DNA from: Azolla caroliniana
Lineage: Eukaryota > Polypodiophyta
Length of the DNA: 64,000 nt
NCBI GenBank assembly: GCA_043228905.1
Contig: JBHGNT010000005.1
Span: 2,728,001 to 2,792,000, forward strand
Direction of reading: 5' to 3'
The notes beneath the pieces were generated by a model. That model made no database searches, was not told the origin of the DNA, and saw only the letters and a list, made by a program, of their open reading frames with translations. Positions 22,726 through 33,474 of this stretch are shown piece by piece. The number at the start of each line of letters is the position of its first letter. Within the stretch, counting starts at the first letter, position 1. The position numbers were made by a program, and so were the translations under genes.

Positions 22726-24940
22726 TCAGCAACTCCTCCTGTTCTTCCTTCATCGCCACCACCTGGAGCGGGAAGCCGTTCCTCTTCTTCGGGTGCTTCC
22801 ATAAGTATCCGTCCCAGAGAAAGAATCGGTATGCTTTCTTCCGGATTCGGTTGGTCTCGTCCCTCGTCCACGACGCATCCGGCGTCATTGTCCTCAAGAA
22901 ACCACCAATCTGGAGCCACTCGCCGTCGTACTTGCTCTCGTCGAAGCCATTAAGCGCCGAAGTGCTCGTCCCATCGGTCGTCACGTACGCTGCCTCGAAG
23001 AAGTCCACGCCGACTTCTTCGTCCTCCGAAACCATGCCGCCCTCGTCATCAAACCTCGCCCTCGAAAGCATGTCGGCCATGGCGTTGTCCTTTCCGGAAA
23101 TGTGTCGTGTTTCCGTGTCCAGGGACTTGATGTACGCTATCCACCTGAGCATCGCCAGGTCCGGTGTCGCGCATCCGGAAACCATGCCGAGAATTGGGAG
23201 GCAATCCGTCTCGATAATCACTTCTATCCCGATCAGGTAGTTTTTGTCGGCCTTTACTGCCGAAACGATACCCCAGAGTTCGCGTTTAACCTGGGCGTAC
23301 CCTCGCTGTCGCTCACTGAGGACCTTCGCGCCGAATCGGATCGGGAACCGAATGCCGTCCTCGTCTTCTTGGTTGACGACCCATCCGATCCCGGTCGAAC
23401 TCGTATCCACTGTTATGTATACCGGGGTACCCTTCCCGTAGACAGCCTTCCGGAGTGCCGGTGCTGCCGCAAGAGCTTCCTTCAGCTTCCAGACCGACTC
23501 CGTGTGCTCGTCTCGCCACTCGAATTTTCGCCCCTTCTTCGGCAACCCGTATAGCGGCTCCGCAACGTGGGCGTAATGCGGGATCCATATGTGGTAGAAT
23601 GTGCATGCCCCCAGGAACCTCTGAACCTCCGTAACCGAGCTACAGTCGGTCTTCATCGCGGAGATGGCTTCTACCTTTGCCGGAGACGGCTTCCGGCCAT
23701 ATGGTCCACATAGGTGTCCGACCACCAGGATTTCTGATTGCCCGAAGGCCGATTTCTCCCCGGAGAAGGTGAGCCTCGCATCCTCTAACCTTTGTAGCAC
23801 CTTCTCGCAGTCGTTGATGTGTGTTGCCACGAATCGCCGGCACCCGTCCGGCCCAAGTGTCTCGTCCTTCTCTTCCACCGGGCACCCTTTGATCGGGATG
23901 TCGTCTAGAAATGGCATGGTGATGTCCGGGATGCAATCCCTCAGTACCTTGTTCATTGCATTCACCATGTGGGCCACCGAGTTGGTCCCTCCTTGTGGCA
24001 GGGTACACATTCGCACTAGGTCGAGGGGAGTTCGCATCGTCGTAATGTCTCTGCTCTCCACGACTAGCTGGAACTGGTCGTACCCCGAGTACAGATCACC
24101 GACCGAGTAAATCGACCTTCCGGCGAAGGCCTCCGCGAACTCGTCTATGGTCGGTCCGATTCCTGTGTTCCGAATGGTCACTCTGTTGACCGACTGCAGG
24201 TCTTGAATGAAGCGCAATGTTCCGTTTTTCTTTGGTACGGTAAACCATCGGTTTGAGTATGGGGCACTCGACGGTTCGAGAATGCCCATATCGACTTTCT
24301 GCCTCAATAGCTCCATCAACTTCGGGATGTGAGCTCTCGGTACTGGAATCGGCTTGAGATTCCATGGCACATGCGGTACCGTGAATATCACCATCGGCTC
24401 CACGATTGTCGGATCTACGCACCCGATCTCTTCCGGTGAGAATGCGAAGGCTTTCCCGTGTCTTCTGAGCATTCTCCGAAACCGGTCTTCCTCCGCCGGC
24501 AGTAGGAACCCGCCCCCACCGATTTTGAGCTCCCGGAGTGTCCCGTCGGTGAAGGTGTGTCCTATGCAGACCGGATCTCGTAAACTGGGGTCCGACGCAA
24601 CCCCTCTGATTCGGGACTCGCTACCCTCCGGTAAGGGTGCCGCGACTGGCCTTACCTTCCGGTCCACAGTCTTGTACTTCGTGCTAACTCGGGCCGTCCG
24701 ATCTGACCCGAGCCCCTGACTAAAGTTCGCGATGACTTCGTACATCTCTTCGGAACATACCGGTATCGTCCGGTCTTCGTTAAGGTCTTCTCCGCCTACC
24801 TTCCTCAGCATCCCCAAGGTGTCGTCGAAGGAGACCGCCTCCACGGCTCCGCTGATTTCCTCGTCCGGGTCGAGAACTCTGCACGCTCGAAGTCGCTCCT
24901 CCGCCCTTGCCTTTTCTCGGCCAACGATGCCGACTATCAT
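22725..24940 (-). pseudogene. Reverse transcriptase and RNase H of the Ty3 element
   Basis: The first Met of the open frame is at 24940. RT spans about residues 196-420: SAPYSNRWFTVPKKNG, DLQSVN, YSVGDLYSGYDQF (first Asp), LPQGGTNSVAHM and DITMPFLDDIPIKG (residues 340-352, positions 23923-23885) with the catalytic DD. GRKPSPAKVEAI and RRFLGA-like RFLGACTFYH follow. RNase H spans about 505-625: YITVDTSSTGIGW, KRELWGIV, ETDCLPI and HISGKDNAMADMLSR. The annotated 865-codon frame continues off-frame past 22725, so its last part is not real protein. Upstream it is out of frame with the protease. Confidence 0.92.
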
Positions 24941-25074
24941 ACACCCTCCGTTGTTGGAGAAGAAAAATTTCCTGCCTATCGTACATGGTTTCTTCGGTTT
25001 CGGTTCTATCGTACAGCTGTGGGGTCTTTCCCGAGTGTCCGGACTGTCTCGGCCCCACGCCTTGGCAGCCCTCT

Positions 25075-25908
25075 CTAAAAATCCTCCTGGTTCTTGCCAC
25101 CGAGGGATTTGCGGTTTCGCTCGTGGTTCGGTCGCACCGTCAGAAATTGGACCGAATGGCGCTCGTCCTGGCTTTTGACCCTCGCGTAGGCCGAACCGTT
25201 GTCTAGCACCTTGGTCTCCATCCGCGCCGCCGTGATGTATGGTTCCCCTAATATGACCGGGTGCGAGGACGTCTCCTGTACGAAGAAGTGCTGGTCAATC
25301 TCGACGTCGCCGATCTTGACTCGCACGTTCGGGCAAGCCCCGTGCAGTTCCTCGGTGGCGCGCGTCGCTGCCCGTATCTTCCACCCGTGCTTGGTGTTGA
25401 TCGGCCACTTTCCCTTCTTATAGAAGTCCATGGACATCAGGTTTATTTCCGAACCGTGGTCCACCAGTGCCACCACCGGTTCCTAAACATCTCCAATCTT
25501 TACCGGGGTCTCCGTGGTCGCTCGGGCCCAGTGTGGCCTCGAATAGTGGCTCTCCGCCCACTCATCTTCCAGCGCCAAGTCGTCGATGTGCGTCGTCCGC
25601 ACCTCCACCAGTCTTTCCGGTTCTGTCTCCGTTGACAGCCTCTTCCGCTTCACCAAGTCGACAATGGAGTCGTGGAACTCCTTCTTAGCGATCCCTAACA
25701 CCTCCCGCAATGACAGCTCCACTTTGCTGTCGAGGATCCGTTCTTCTAGGACCTTTCGTAGGTCCGTGGTCCTTTCTATTTCCGTCCCCAGTCGGTATCC
25801 GCCCTTCCTCGGGTTATCTTGCGCGCTGGACCCACCGGCTTCGTTCCGTCGTTGCCCGAATCGGGTCTCGTATCGTTGCGAGGGTCCGGCCGCTCCAACT
25901 TTCCCCAC
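25075..25908 (-). pseudogene. Protease region of the Ty3 element
   Basis: Two frames in register are separated by one stop near 25481. The upstream part (from 25908) is basic and charged. The downstream part contains VVALVDHGSEINLMS, a retropepsin active site in which the common D-(S/T)-G is D-H-G, followed by HPVILGEPYI, which fits the flap and the second ILG motif of these proteases. The protein ends at 25075 in a frame different from that of reverse transcriptase. Confidence 0.82.
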
Positions 25909-27197
25909 TCACTTGTCTTCTACCAGAGCCTCGTAGTTCCGGCACGCGGTTTCTACGAAGCCCGTCTTCTCCTCGACCGGGTCGCTCCAACCGGTTATTT
26001 CCCGGACCCATCTCTCAGCGTGGTCCGCTTCATCTTTCCTCAGCCGTGCGCCAGCGAGGCCTTCCAGCATTGCCGACCAGAATCCATTTTTGCTCTCCTT
26101 TCGGGCCTCGCTGCCCCTGACCCGAATGCCGGCCGACGCCGAGTAGTGGATGGCCTCCACGTGTTGGGCCGCTGCCTCTTCCATCAGTCTCTTCATACCT
26201 CCTCGCCCGTCGTTCCGGTTTAGGGCCCTTCTGGTATCGCCGGCGTGCACCCGGCCTTCCCATAGGTACACCACCCGGTTCCTCAACGCCTCTGCGAAAT
26301 CGCCGCAGTCCTTCCGAATGTGGCCGACCTCGTCGCACCACATGCACCTGTTCCCTGCTGCCGGCCGTCGGTCACGAGCCGGTTCGCCGCCTTCCCTTCG
26401 AGTCTGGGCGATCTGGAGATCCTTTATCGCCCGCGTCAACTCCTCCAGCGCTACTCCTCCGGACGAGTCATTGACCATGCCGGTCGGAGCCGAACCGGTT
26501 TCGAGCCACTCCCGGGTCTCTGCCCTTCGCCCTTGCGGTGCCGGTTCAAGCCTCCTTGCTGTGACAGAGCCCGCACCGGCCGCCCCGTTGTCAGCCCATT
26601 CTCGCCGTTTGTCGAAACGGCCACAGACTCTCTTAACCGCAGCCCAGTCGGTCGTCAGCCCTTCTTCGGTTTCTAGCAAGGAGCCGACTTGATCCCGGTC
26701 CCGCTCGTCCACCGACTTGACGAACAGTAGGACCCGGCTCGTATCCACAACGGTTCGGTCATTTCGGTCAAGCGCCGAAAGGCGCGCAAATCGTTCCTCA
26801 AACTCCCAGAGGAGTGCCGACGCGTTTCTTCCCTTGCCGGGGGACTCCACCCATTCCATGAAGACCCGTTTCGAAAGCCGGAGCGCGTCATCCAGCCCGT
26901 ATTTTTCTAGGAGTCGACCTTCGAACTCCTCCCAGGTACGGCTCTCCGCCCATACCTCGAGCACCTCCGCATGGATGCTCGGCATCGCCACTCGAGGGAA
27001 CCCGGCAAAACGCCTCTCTTCCGGAATGTCCCGCATCAGCATTTCTGCCCCGTAGGACGCCAAATACTTCGTGGCATCCGGCCGATCGTACCGACGACCA
27101 CCTCAATGGCTCTGTCGAGGGCGCCGGTGCCCTCGCGTGCGCTCAATATCCGATCCACGGCCGAAGCCATGGCCTCCGCAAGATCCGACCCCTTCAT
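25909..27197 (-). pseudogene. Gag of the Ty3 element
   Basis: The likely start is the ATG at 27197 (MKGSDLAEAM), 44 bases inside the 5' LTR. A one-base frameshift near 27085 moves the reading into the long frame that ends at 25909. The body includes HAEVLEVWAESRTWEEFEGR, a retrotransposon gag-like capsid region, then VLLFVKSVDERDRDQVG. A zinc knuckle CMWCDEVGHIRKDC fits CX2CX4HX4C. The same order of words occurs in the second copy at 32173-33360 (MHAEVKELQE, VLLFVRSIDRAE). The frame ends at a stop directly before the protease frame. Confidence 0.88.
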
Positions 27198-27220
27198 CTT
27201 CTGCTCTTCTGCCGCCTCCT

Positions 27221-27238
27221 TCACGTCGGGTTCACCAA
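27221..27238 (-). other. Primer binding site of the Ty3 element, primer tRNA not identified
   Basis: TTGGTGAACCCGACGTGA lies three bases inside the 5' LTR. It begins TGG as a PBS should (complement of CCA). The same motif stands next to the LTR at 32140-32156 with one change. It is not the initiator-Met type used by the copia element, and I could not match the tRNA. Confidence 0.75.
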
Positions 27239-27240
27239 GA

Positions 27241-27883
27241 TGTCGAGGTATTCCTCGCGGATGCATGGAATGAGGCGGGGCCTCGGGGGTCTTGTACCGA
27301 AGAGCAAGAGACAAAGGAGAAGGGAAGGGACCCACTACGTGTGGGCATAGATTCACAGGGGCACGGCCCTTCAACACAAGACGCGAGTGGGACACCGACG
27401 CAGAGAGACACGAATGTATGTATATATATATTAACAAGGACAAACAACAAGAAGCACGAAGTCGGTTACAACCGAACAGGCCGGCGAACAGATGTTGATG
27501 CCTGTTCGTAAACGCACAGAAAGAAAGGAGTAGGTTGGAGGTGCTGCCGGAAGCACTCGGGCATTCCTCAGAGCAACGCGAGCCTCCCGAAACCTGCACA
27601 GAAAGAAGCTACGGAGTTTGGAAGAGAGAGAAGCCTTTGGCCGACAACCCGACAACACTTCGTCCTCTCTAACCGCGATCCCTTTCCTCCTCCCCGTCTC
27701 CCTCCTTTTATAGGCAAGAAAGGAGCCGTTTCCCATTAACTTCCTACCTACCGAATCTACCTACCTAGGATCTTCTATGTACCTAATTCTCTCTTATGTA
27801 CTACATAAGGCGTACATGCATGAAGAGCCGGTTCCTACACTCCGGTGCACCGATTCCGCTTGTGGACGGTTTTCTTCACGACA
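27241..27883 (-). repeat. 5' LTR of the minus-strand Ty3 element
   Basis: It is the partner of 20871-21513, offset by exactly 6370 bases with no indel. I counted 9 differences: eight transitions and one A/T change. Confidence 0.95.
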
Positions 27884-28580
27884 ACGGGTTAGGTGGGGCA
27901 TTTTAGAGGGACAACTCTTGCTATATGAAAAGGAGGATATAGTGGAAGCCTTTCATATAGTTCCTCCTCATATACAAATGGTTCAACCTTTTATAAGTGA
28001 TAGTTTGCAATTTAGGTATAATATTATCTTGAAGACAATTTCATCTATTCTGATGTGGGTAATTTGGAAGGCGTGATGCACATCAGTTTTTGACAATGCC
28101 ATTTAGGATGTTTTTGTTATAATTGCCGAATTCTGGTTGCTACTTGTTCATACATTACGTGGTCAGTATGAAAGTTTTACAAGCAATGTTGATGCCATTT
28201 TCAGGAAGCAAACACATTTTAAAAGGTTATGGGACTCTGCTCATTTTTAGGGATGATGCAGATCACATAATATGGATGTATATTGTTATGCTCATTTTGG
28301 AAAACAATGTCTACTAACTTTGTTTATGGACACTCTGTTGTTACAGATTTTGGTGGTATAGGTTACATTGCATGCTCAATTGCAGTTTGGGAGGAGTAGA
28401 CCATAAAAATCTTGGAGATATGGTGTACAAATATGTGTAGTTCCAGTATATACACATCAAATCGGCTATGATGCGAGCACAATGGAGTCGGTTGGTATTC
28501 TCCTTTATCCAACACAACTTTTGTATTGCTTCTAATTTTATAATACCAAGGCATATCTCTTTCTTTCTTTCTTTTTAAAA
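27884..28580 (+). pseudogene. LINE ORF2 C-terminus and 3' end, downstream half
   Basis: The frame 27777-28076 runs out of the LTR into MVQPFISDSLQFRYN and ILMWVIWKA, the plant LINE region after zf-RVT. The same segment, better preserved, occurs at 30016-30600. The 3' end TTTTGTATTGCTTCTAATTT then TATAATACCA at about 28518-28547 matches the end of LINE-A near 37275-37305. A CTTT-rich tail closes it near 28578. It continues the half at 20435-20870. Confidence 0.7.
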
Positions 28581-29998
28581 GGTTATGAGCACAAGCATTT
28601 GTAAACAATACGCTTCGCTAACACTTTTCTTCTTAGAAATGGCTTTTAGTCAATATCCATAAACTAAGATTGAAAAAAATTAGATTTTTGAGTTAAGCGC
28701 TAAGGTGTCATTGTTGACATCTTCATAGGATTGATATCTATTGCCTATGAAGCCCGAATCTACATGTGAAGTTTTCGCAGTATACGAGGACGTGTTTTTA
28801 TAACTCATGACTACAACTCAACTTTAGAGATTAGGCACACTATGGATCTTTTTATCAAGGGGATTCCTACTAATTAAACACCCAACAATTAGATGTTCCC
28901 AATTCATCTTAATGTGATTAATCTTCCAAACAGATATTGTGCCTAATCAAATTATTTGCTGATATGGAACTATGGATGTCACCACATTCATAGACAAAGA
29001 TGTATTTGCATGCAACTTCTTGATGGCAGTTATTCATGTCAAAGATTTGCAACTCTGTTTCTAATCATTCACATTCTAATGATTATGTTGCACATTTTGG
29101 AAGTGGTGGATAAAAACTATATGGGTTATGTGGACCAAGGGTAATGATCGATGGTGTCTATGTTTGGCTAAGAGAGGCAACCAACTTGTTTGTAGGTTTG
29201 GACTTTTTTGGAAATCTATCAAAAGACCCAGTGAATTGTCATTGGAGAACAAAACAAACATTAGTGTTGCATGTGAAAGGTTTACCGAATCATCTCAATG
29301 AGGATTCAAACATTCAACTTCTTCATATCCACATATGAGCATTTAAAGACACATTAATTTATCCTAATGTATCGTCTTTTAAGCCCAAAAACATGTAGAG
29401 GATGATGTGTAGGTGATGTTGGCCTTTGTCCGAATTGTGGGATTTGATCTTATCATTTGAGATATAGAGCTTTATAGTATCATTCCTATTTCCGCTAATG
29501 TTGATTAGGCATAATTATAGTTTCAACTTTGACCTTGGCATCATCTCCGTAAGCAATGAAAGAGATAACTTCAAAAAGCTTGCATTATAGAATTCTCTAT
29601 TTTTTGAAAGTGCAAATCCTATGCAAGGCTAACAATCATAATTGTTATGTCCATGCAATTTATAAACGACTAGCACATTACATGTACAAATATAAACGTA
29701 AAGCTTTTAGGTTACCAAAGCATTGTGGATCACTATTTTTGTTGTTCAACTTTAATGGCTTATTTATTAGGTTGCCTAATCAACTGTCTTCACCATCCTA
29801 CAACTAGCCTAATGACCCAATTACTTGGATTCGATAAGTAGTGCCCTTATTACCGTACTCTTCCATTTATTTGTGAATACAAGTTAAATGCATAACTAAC
29901 AAGAAGGAAATGTGAATACATTGACATAATTTATGTGGAAACAAGGTGCCCATTTAAGGATAAAGTCAACTACATGCAAATGCCCACCATTTAACGGC
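28581..29998. other. AT-rich intergenic DNA
   Basis: Frames are short and no family was recognised. It separates two LINE insertions. Confidence 0.5.
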
Positions 29999-30015
29999 AA
30001 ACAGAATATCATGGG

Positions 30016-30600
30016 GGTAATTTGGAATAAGTGGTTCAACCTTTTATAAGTGGCAGTTTGCAATTTAGGGATGATATTATATGGAAGCCAATTTCATCTA
30101 TTCTGATGTGGGTAATTTGGAAAGCGCGATGCGCATCAGTATTTGATCATGTCACTCAGGATGTTGTTGTTGTAATCGTTGAATTCTGGTTGTTACTTGT
30201 TCATACATTGCGTGGTCAGTATGAAAGTTTCACAGGCAAATGTTGTTTCAGGAAGAAAATGCATTTAAAAAGGATATGGACCTCTATGCTCATTTTTAGG
30301 GAAGATGGAGATCACATAATTTGGATGTATACTGTTCCCGTGATTTTGGGAAACAATGTCTACAAACTTTGTTTATGGACATTCTGTTGTTACAAATTTT
30401 GGGTGTTATAGGTTACATTGAATGCTCAATTGCAGTTTGGGAGTAGACGATAAAAATCTTGGAGATATGGTGTACAAATATGTGTTGTTCTTGCATATAC
30501 ACATCAAATCGACTATGAGGAATGGGGTTGGAAAGTTGTTGCTACTGCTGAATATGCTCAACAAATCGGCTATGATGAGGGTACAAGTGAATTGGTCAAA
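30016..30600 (+). pseudogene. LINE-A ORF2 C-terminal fragment
   Basis: The frame from 30031 reads MVQPFISGSLQFRDDI, ILMWVIWKARCASVF and LLLVHTLRGQYESFTG, with a stop at about 30411. It is a close relative of 27950-28480 and shares long runs with it. It carries no RT or endonuclease, because the insertion is 5'-truncated. Confidence 0.75.
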
Positions 30601-30624
30601 AACTTAAAACAGAGGAAATTTAAG

Positions 30625-30900
30625 AGAAAAGAAGAGAATGTCAAAAGAACATTTCAATGTTGTGTCATTTCTCAAAGCTTGTGCTTGGTGGAAGGATCTT
30701 TGTGAGGGTTGTAGAATACATGCATATATTGTGATAAAAAGGGTTGCTAGAAAAAGCTCATATGTAGCAACTGTTTTGATCAACATCTATGTTAAATGTG
30801 GTGCTCCTTTGAAAGCACAAAACCTGCTCGGAAAGTTGTCAAGTTGAAATGTTATATTGTGGAATAGAGTGATAGCTATAGGTGTACAACGATTCCGATG
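30625..30900 (+). pseudogene. PPR-repeat gene fragment within LINE-A
   Basis: The frame from 30638 reads FNVVSFLKACAWWKDLCEG, CRIHAYIVIKRVA, SYVATVLINIYVKCGAPLKA, then a stop at 30844-30846, then NVILWNRVIAIGVQ. This order (VSxLKACA, GxxIHAyIVK, ALIxMYxKCG, V.WN.mIaGY.Q) is that of plant PLS-class pentatricopeptide proteins, which bind organellar RNA. About two repeats remain. The related LINE tail at 27884-28580 lacks this segment, so it was gained by LINE-A or inserted in it. Confidence 0.7.
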
Positions 30901-31025
30901 TCCAAAGTATTATTTCAGTCATCTCTCATCAGCATGGAGGCTGCAAATAAGTATTAAATCGAAAATGTTTTTAGGTCCCTTTCTCCTCATGAATGGATGG
31001 ATGAATTTATGGTTAGCATTAGCTT

Positions 31026-31330
31026 CTTCTTTTTGTTTTCCAAAATAAAGCTACTTTCCCATTAGTTAGGAAGGATTATTACAAGGAGACTATACAAGGA
31101 AGCTTATACACAAAACGGGGAATCTCCCTCCGATCAAGATCAAGAAAATGAGACTACTTAGTTTTTCAAACCGACTACCTAAAGTAAGTAGATACTTATA
31201 CCTAAAAGCAATGGCCTTTAGTGTCGGTCAAAATGAGCCGACTCCCGGGGCCTACAATGGAGGGAGGGAGGCATGAAAGAAGGAAACAACTAGTGTGGGG
31301 GTTCCACCTCGGTCCACTTTCTCCTAGCGA
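31026..31330 (-). other. 3' UTR and A-rich tail of LINE-B
   Basis: The segment recurs at 17330-17655 (minus) and 58410-58824 (plus). In all three it ends in GTAATAATC(C/T)TxCCTAACTAA, GGGAAAGTAGC and an A-rich tail. The Ty3 LTR at 31331 begins within it. Confidence 0.75.
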
Positions 31331-32135
31331 TGTCGTGAAGAATTTCGGCCAGAGGCGGAAATCAGGAAATATTGGCTACATCGGCGGGGTGCAGCATGTG
31401 CGCTCACCCTTGTACATTTAGTGTGAATAACGAGGGCGCCTTTATGACGCCGAAGAGTAATCAAGTCGGGACAAGAATCCCATGTAATAAGGGATTTATC
31501 CCACGATGCTACGGATCCCTCTCCTTGTTCTATAAAAGGGAGGGAGCGCCCTTGGTGAAGGGGTTGCCCATTTTTGCATTCGTAGGGTATACCGTTGGAT
31601 TAAGAGACGTCATCTCTTTCTCTTTCTCTTCCTCTTGTTTAGGGTTTCGTTTATTCTTCTTTCCTCTACTTCTTCCTCTTCGTCGTTCGGTGTATCGAGC
31701 CAGGGACATCTAGTGTTTCTGTTTTCTGCCCCGTCCTCTGTGCAAGACCCCGCTCGGCGCGACAAGCCCGAGAGCTCCCCGACCGGCGGCTTGGCAATAG
31801 ACGACTGTTGCAACCTTAGCTACTTAGGTCGGGCTCGATGCCAGTATTGTATCTTATTCTTGTAATATATGTGTGGAGGGGTTTGCGTATCGGTGTCTAT
31901 GTGGGTGTTTTGGTGTTCTCTTACCTCCGTTTCTATACATAAGGGCGTAAGCTGGGTCGGCGTGGTGTGTGTGTGTGTGTGTGGGAGTCGGTGTCAAGCG
32001 CCGCTCTCTCTCTTTCTCTCTCTCGTTTGGTCGCTTCCGGAACGTGTCCGGAATTGTCTTCTCGGCTTCCCTTCTTCCTCGTCCGAGACCCCCGTGGTTC
32101 CGCCCTTCTACACGCACGCGCGTAATAACGCGACA
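31331..32135 (+). repeat. 5' LTR of the second Ty3-type element
   Basis: It begins TGTCGTGAAGAATTTCGGCC and ends CGCGTAATAACGCGACA. A CTATAAAAGGGAGGG promoter-like box lies at about 31540-31555. A (TG)n run lies at 31967-31981. GAGACCCCCGTGGTTCCGCCC precedes the end, the conserved block of this family. Confidence 0.85.
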
Positions 32136-32138
32136 TAT

Positions 32139-32156
32139 TTGGTGAACCCGGCGTGA
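32139..32156 (+). other. Primer binding site of the second Ty3-type element
   Basis: TTGGTGAACCCGGCGTGA lies just inside the LTR and differs by one base from the site at 27221-27238. The two elements therefore share a primer type. Confidence 0.72.
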
Positions 32157-32172
32157 AGGGCGGCAAGGGAGG

Positions 32173-33360
32173 ATGGAGTTTGAAGAAGACGATTTCACGC
32201 AACTTTTTGTCGAAGCGGTGAGGGGGTTTGGACGAGCAACAGCAAGAAGAGAGATGGCGCAACAAGTTGTCGAATGCGTGGTCGAAAGAGTCAGTCGTTT
32301 CAACAGGGACAAAGTCCCATCTTACTTGGAAGCCTACAACGCGGAAATGGAGGAGCGAGACGTGGACGAAGCGTTGAGGTTGGAGTTCTTCTATAGGGCC
32401 GTCATCGTTCGTATGCACGCGGAAGTGAAGGAGCTCCAAGAAGCTCATAGTTCGTGAGAGACCTTTGAAGAGACGCTCCTGCAGGCACATGGAGGACGGC
32501 GGAAGAGCCGGGGATGACACGACATCGACCAGTGGATACCATCGGCGAAGACCCACTGGGGTGCAACGAAGGCGTTCCGAGAATTCGAATGACGGCTTGC
32601 TCGGCTCCCGGAGCGGGAACAAGGTTTGGTGGGGGCGGACAAAGTCCTATTGTTCGTCAGGTCGATCGACTGAGCAGAACTGGAGGCCATCGGGATTGAG
32701 CTCGAAGATGATGACGGAGCGAATGGGCTTACGCAGGACTGGTCAAAGGTCGGACGGGTGTGCCAACGGCTAGACAATGAGCGAGCTGAGAAGGCTAAGA
32801 GGAAGGCACGCGACAGCGTGCCATCACAGCGGGAAGAGGCCGAACGGCAAAGAGAGTCGGCAAGGGTCGGCGTTGGGGCCAGGATTGCGGAGGCGTACGC
32901 AGCTCTCGAAGCGATGCTCGAGGAAGAGGAAAGATCGAGGACGCAAGCCGAGACCGAGGAGACAAACTTGCCCCACGCGATGGTAGGAGATTGGTACGAC
33001 GGTGCCACGAGAGAGGGTGCAGAACAAAACACCCTCTCGACTTGCGGAGATAGAACGGTCGAGGACGAGGCCGAAATACCGATTGCGGAATCGAAACGTT
33101 GGGACCAGCGGTTTCGGGCGTGTCAGCCCGAAATCCCGGACATTGGAGAAGCAAGCCGAGGCGGGGCTTGTGTGATCGGTAAGGAGACGACCGCCGACCA
33201 CGAAGAGCCGGTGGCTACGGATAGGGGCGTAAAACGAACAGGCGATTCTTCACGTCTTCCCAAACTAGCTCCCGAGACGACGGTAGTCGGACCCGAGTGC
33301 CCACGTGAGTCCCAAGAGGAGGAAGGCGAAGGTGAGAGACCAAGAATCACCAACGGATGA
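32173..33360 (+). pseudogene. Gag of the second Ty3-type element
   Basis: The start MEFEEDDFTQLFVEAVRG at 32173 gives a frame to a stop at 32455-32457, including RMHAEVKELQEAHSS, which aligns with the gag of 25909-27197. Related words follow in shifted frames (VLLFVRSIDRAE near 32650; DWSKVGRVCQRLD near 32730-32780). The frame from 32758 to 33360 is long, acidic and Glu/Arg-rich (AYAALEAMLEEEERSRTQAE) and may be coiled. No zinc knuckle was found. Frameshifts make it non-functional. Confidence 0.75.
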
Positions 33361-33474
33361 AAGCCCTCGGACCCGATTCCGGAGAACTCGGCATTCGGGC
33401 CCTTATGCCCATGTGAGACCAAGGAGTCCTGGCATGACGACAGCGAAGATGGATGGGAGATAGCTCTCAGAATG

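Larger units (their letters stand above)
20871..27883 (-). mobile_element. Ty3/gypsy-type LTR retrotransposon, nearly intact, divergent lineage
   Basis: Two 643-bp LTRs bound a 5.7-kb interior read on the minus strand: PBS, gag with a CCHC knuckle, protease, reverse transcriptase, RNase H and integrase, the Ty3 order. The element is clearly GC-richer than its AT-rich flanks. The LTRs differ at 9 positions, so it is recent. The coding region is broken by few lesions: frameshifts near 27085, between 25075 and 24940, and near 22725, and a stop near 25481. RT has FLDD instead of the plant-typical FxDDIL(I/V)YS context, and the protease motif is DHGSEIN. No chromodomain is seen. No clean 5-bp target duplication exists (TGCGG left, ACGGG right). 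Confidence 0.95.
31331..33470 (+). mobile_element. Second Ty3-type element, 5' LTR and gag only
   Basis: It is of the same family as the solo LTRs at 4973 and 6263 and related to the element at 20871-27883. It begins with an LTR, followed by a PBS and gag, and stops abruptly: no pol and no 3' LTR. The right limit lies where LINE-B RT sequence resumes, between about 33410 and 33475. Confidence 0.8.

Noticed and set aside
21586-25500. Long plus-strand frames over the Ty3 element (for example 22537-22953 and 23664-24110)
   Set aside because: They are antisense shadows of the GC-rich pol gene; the minus-strand frames hold all the catalytic motifs.
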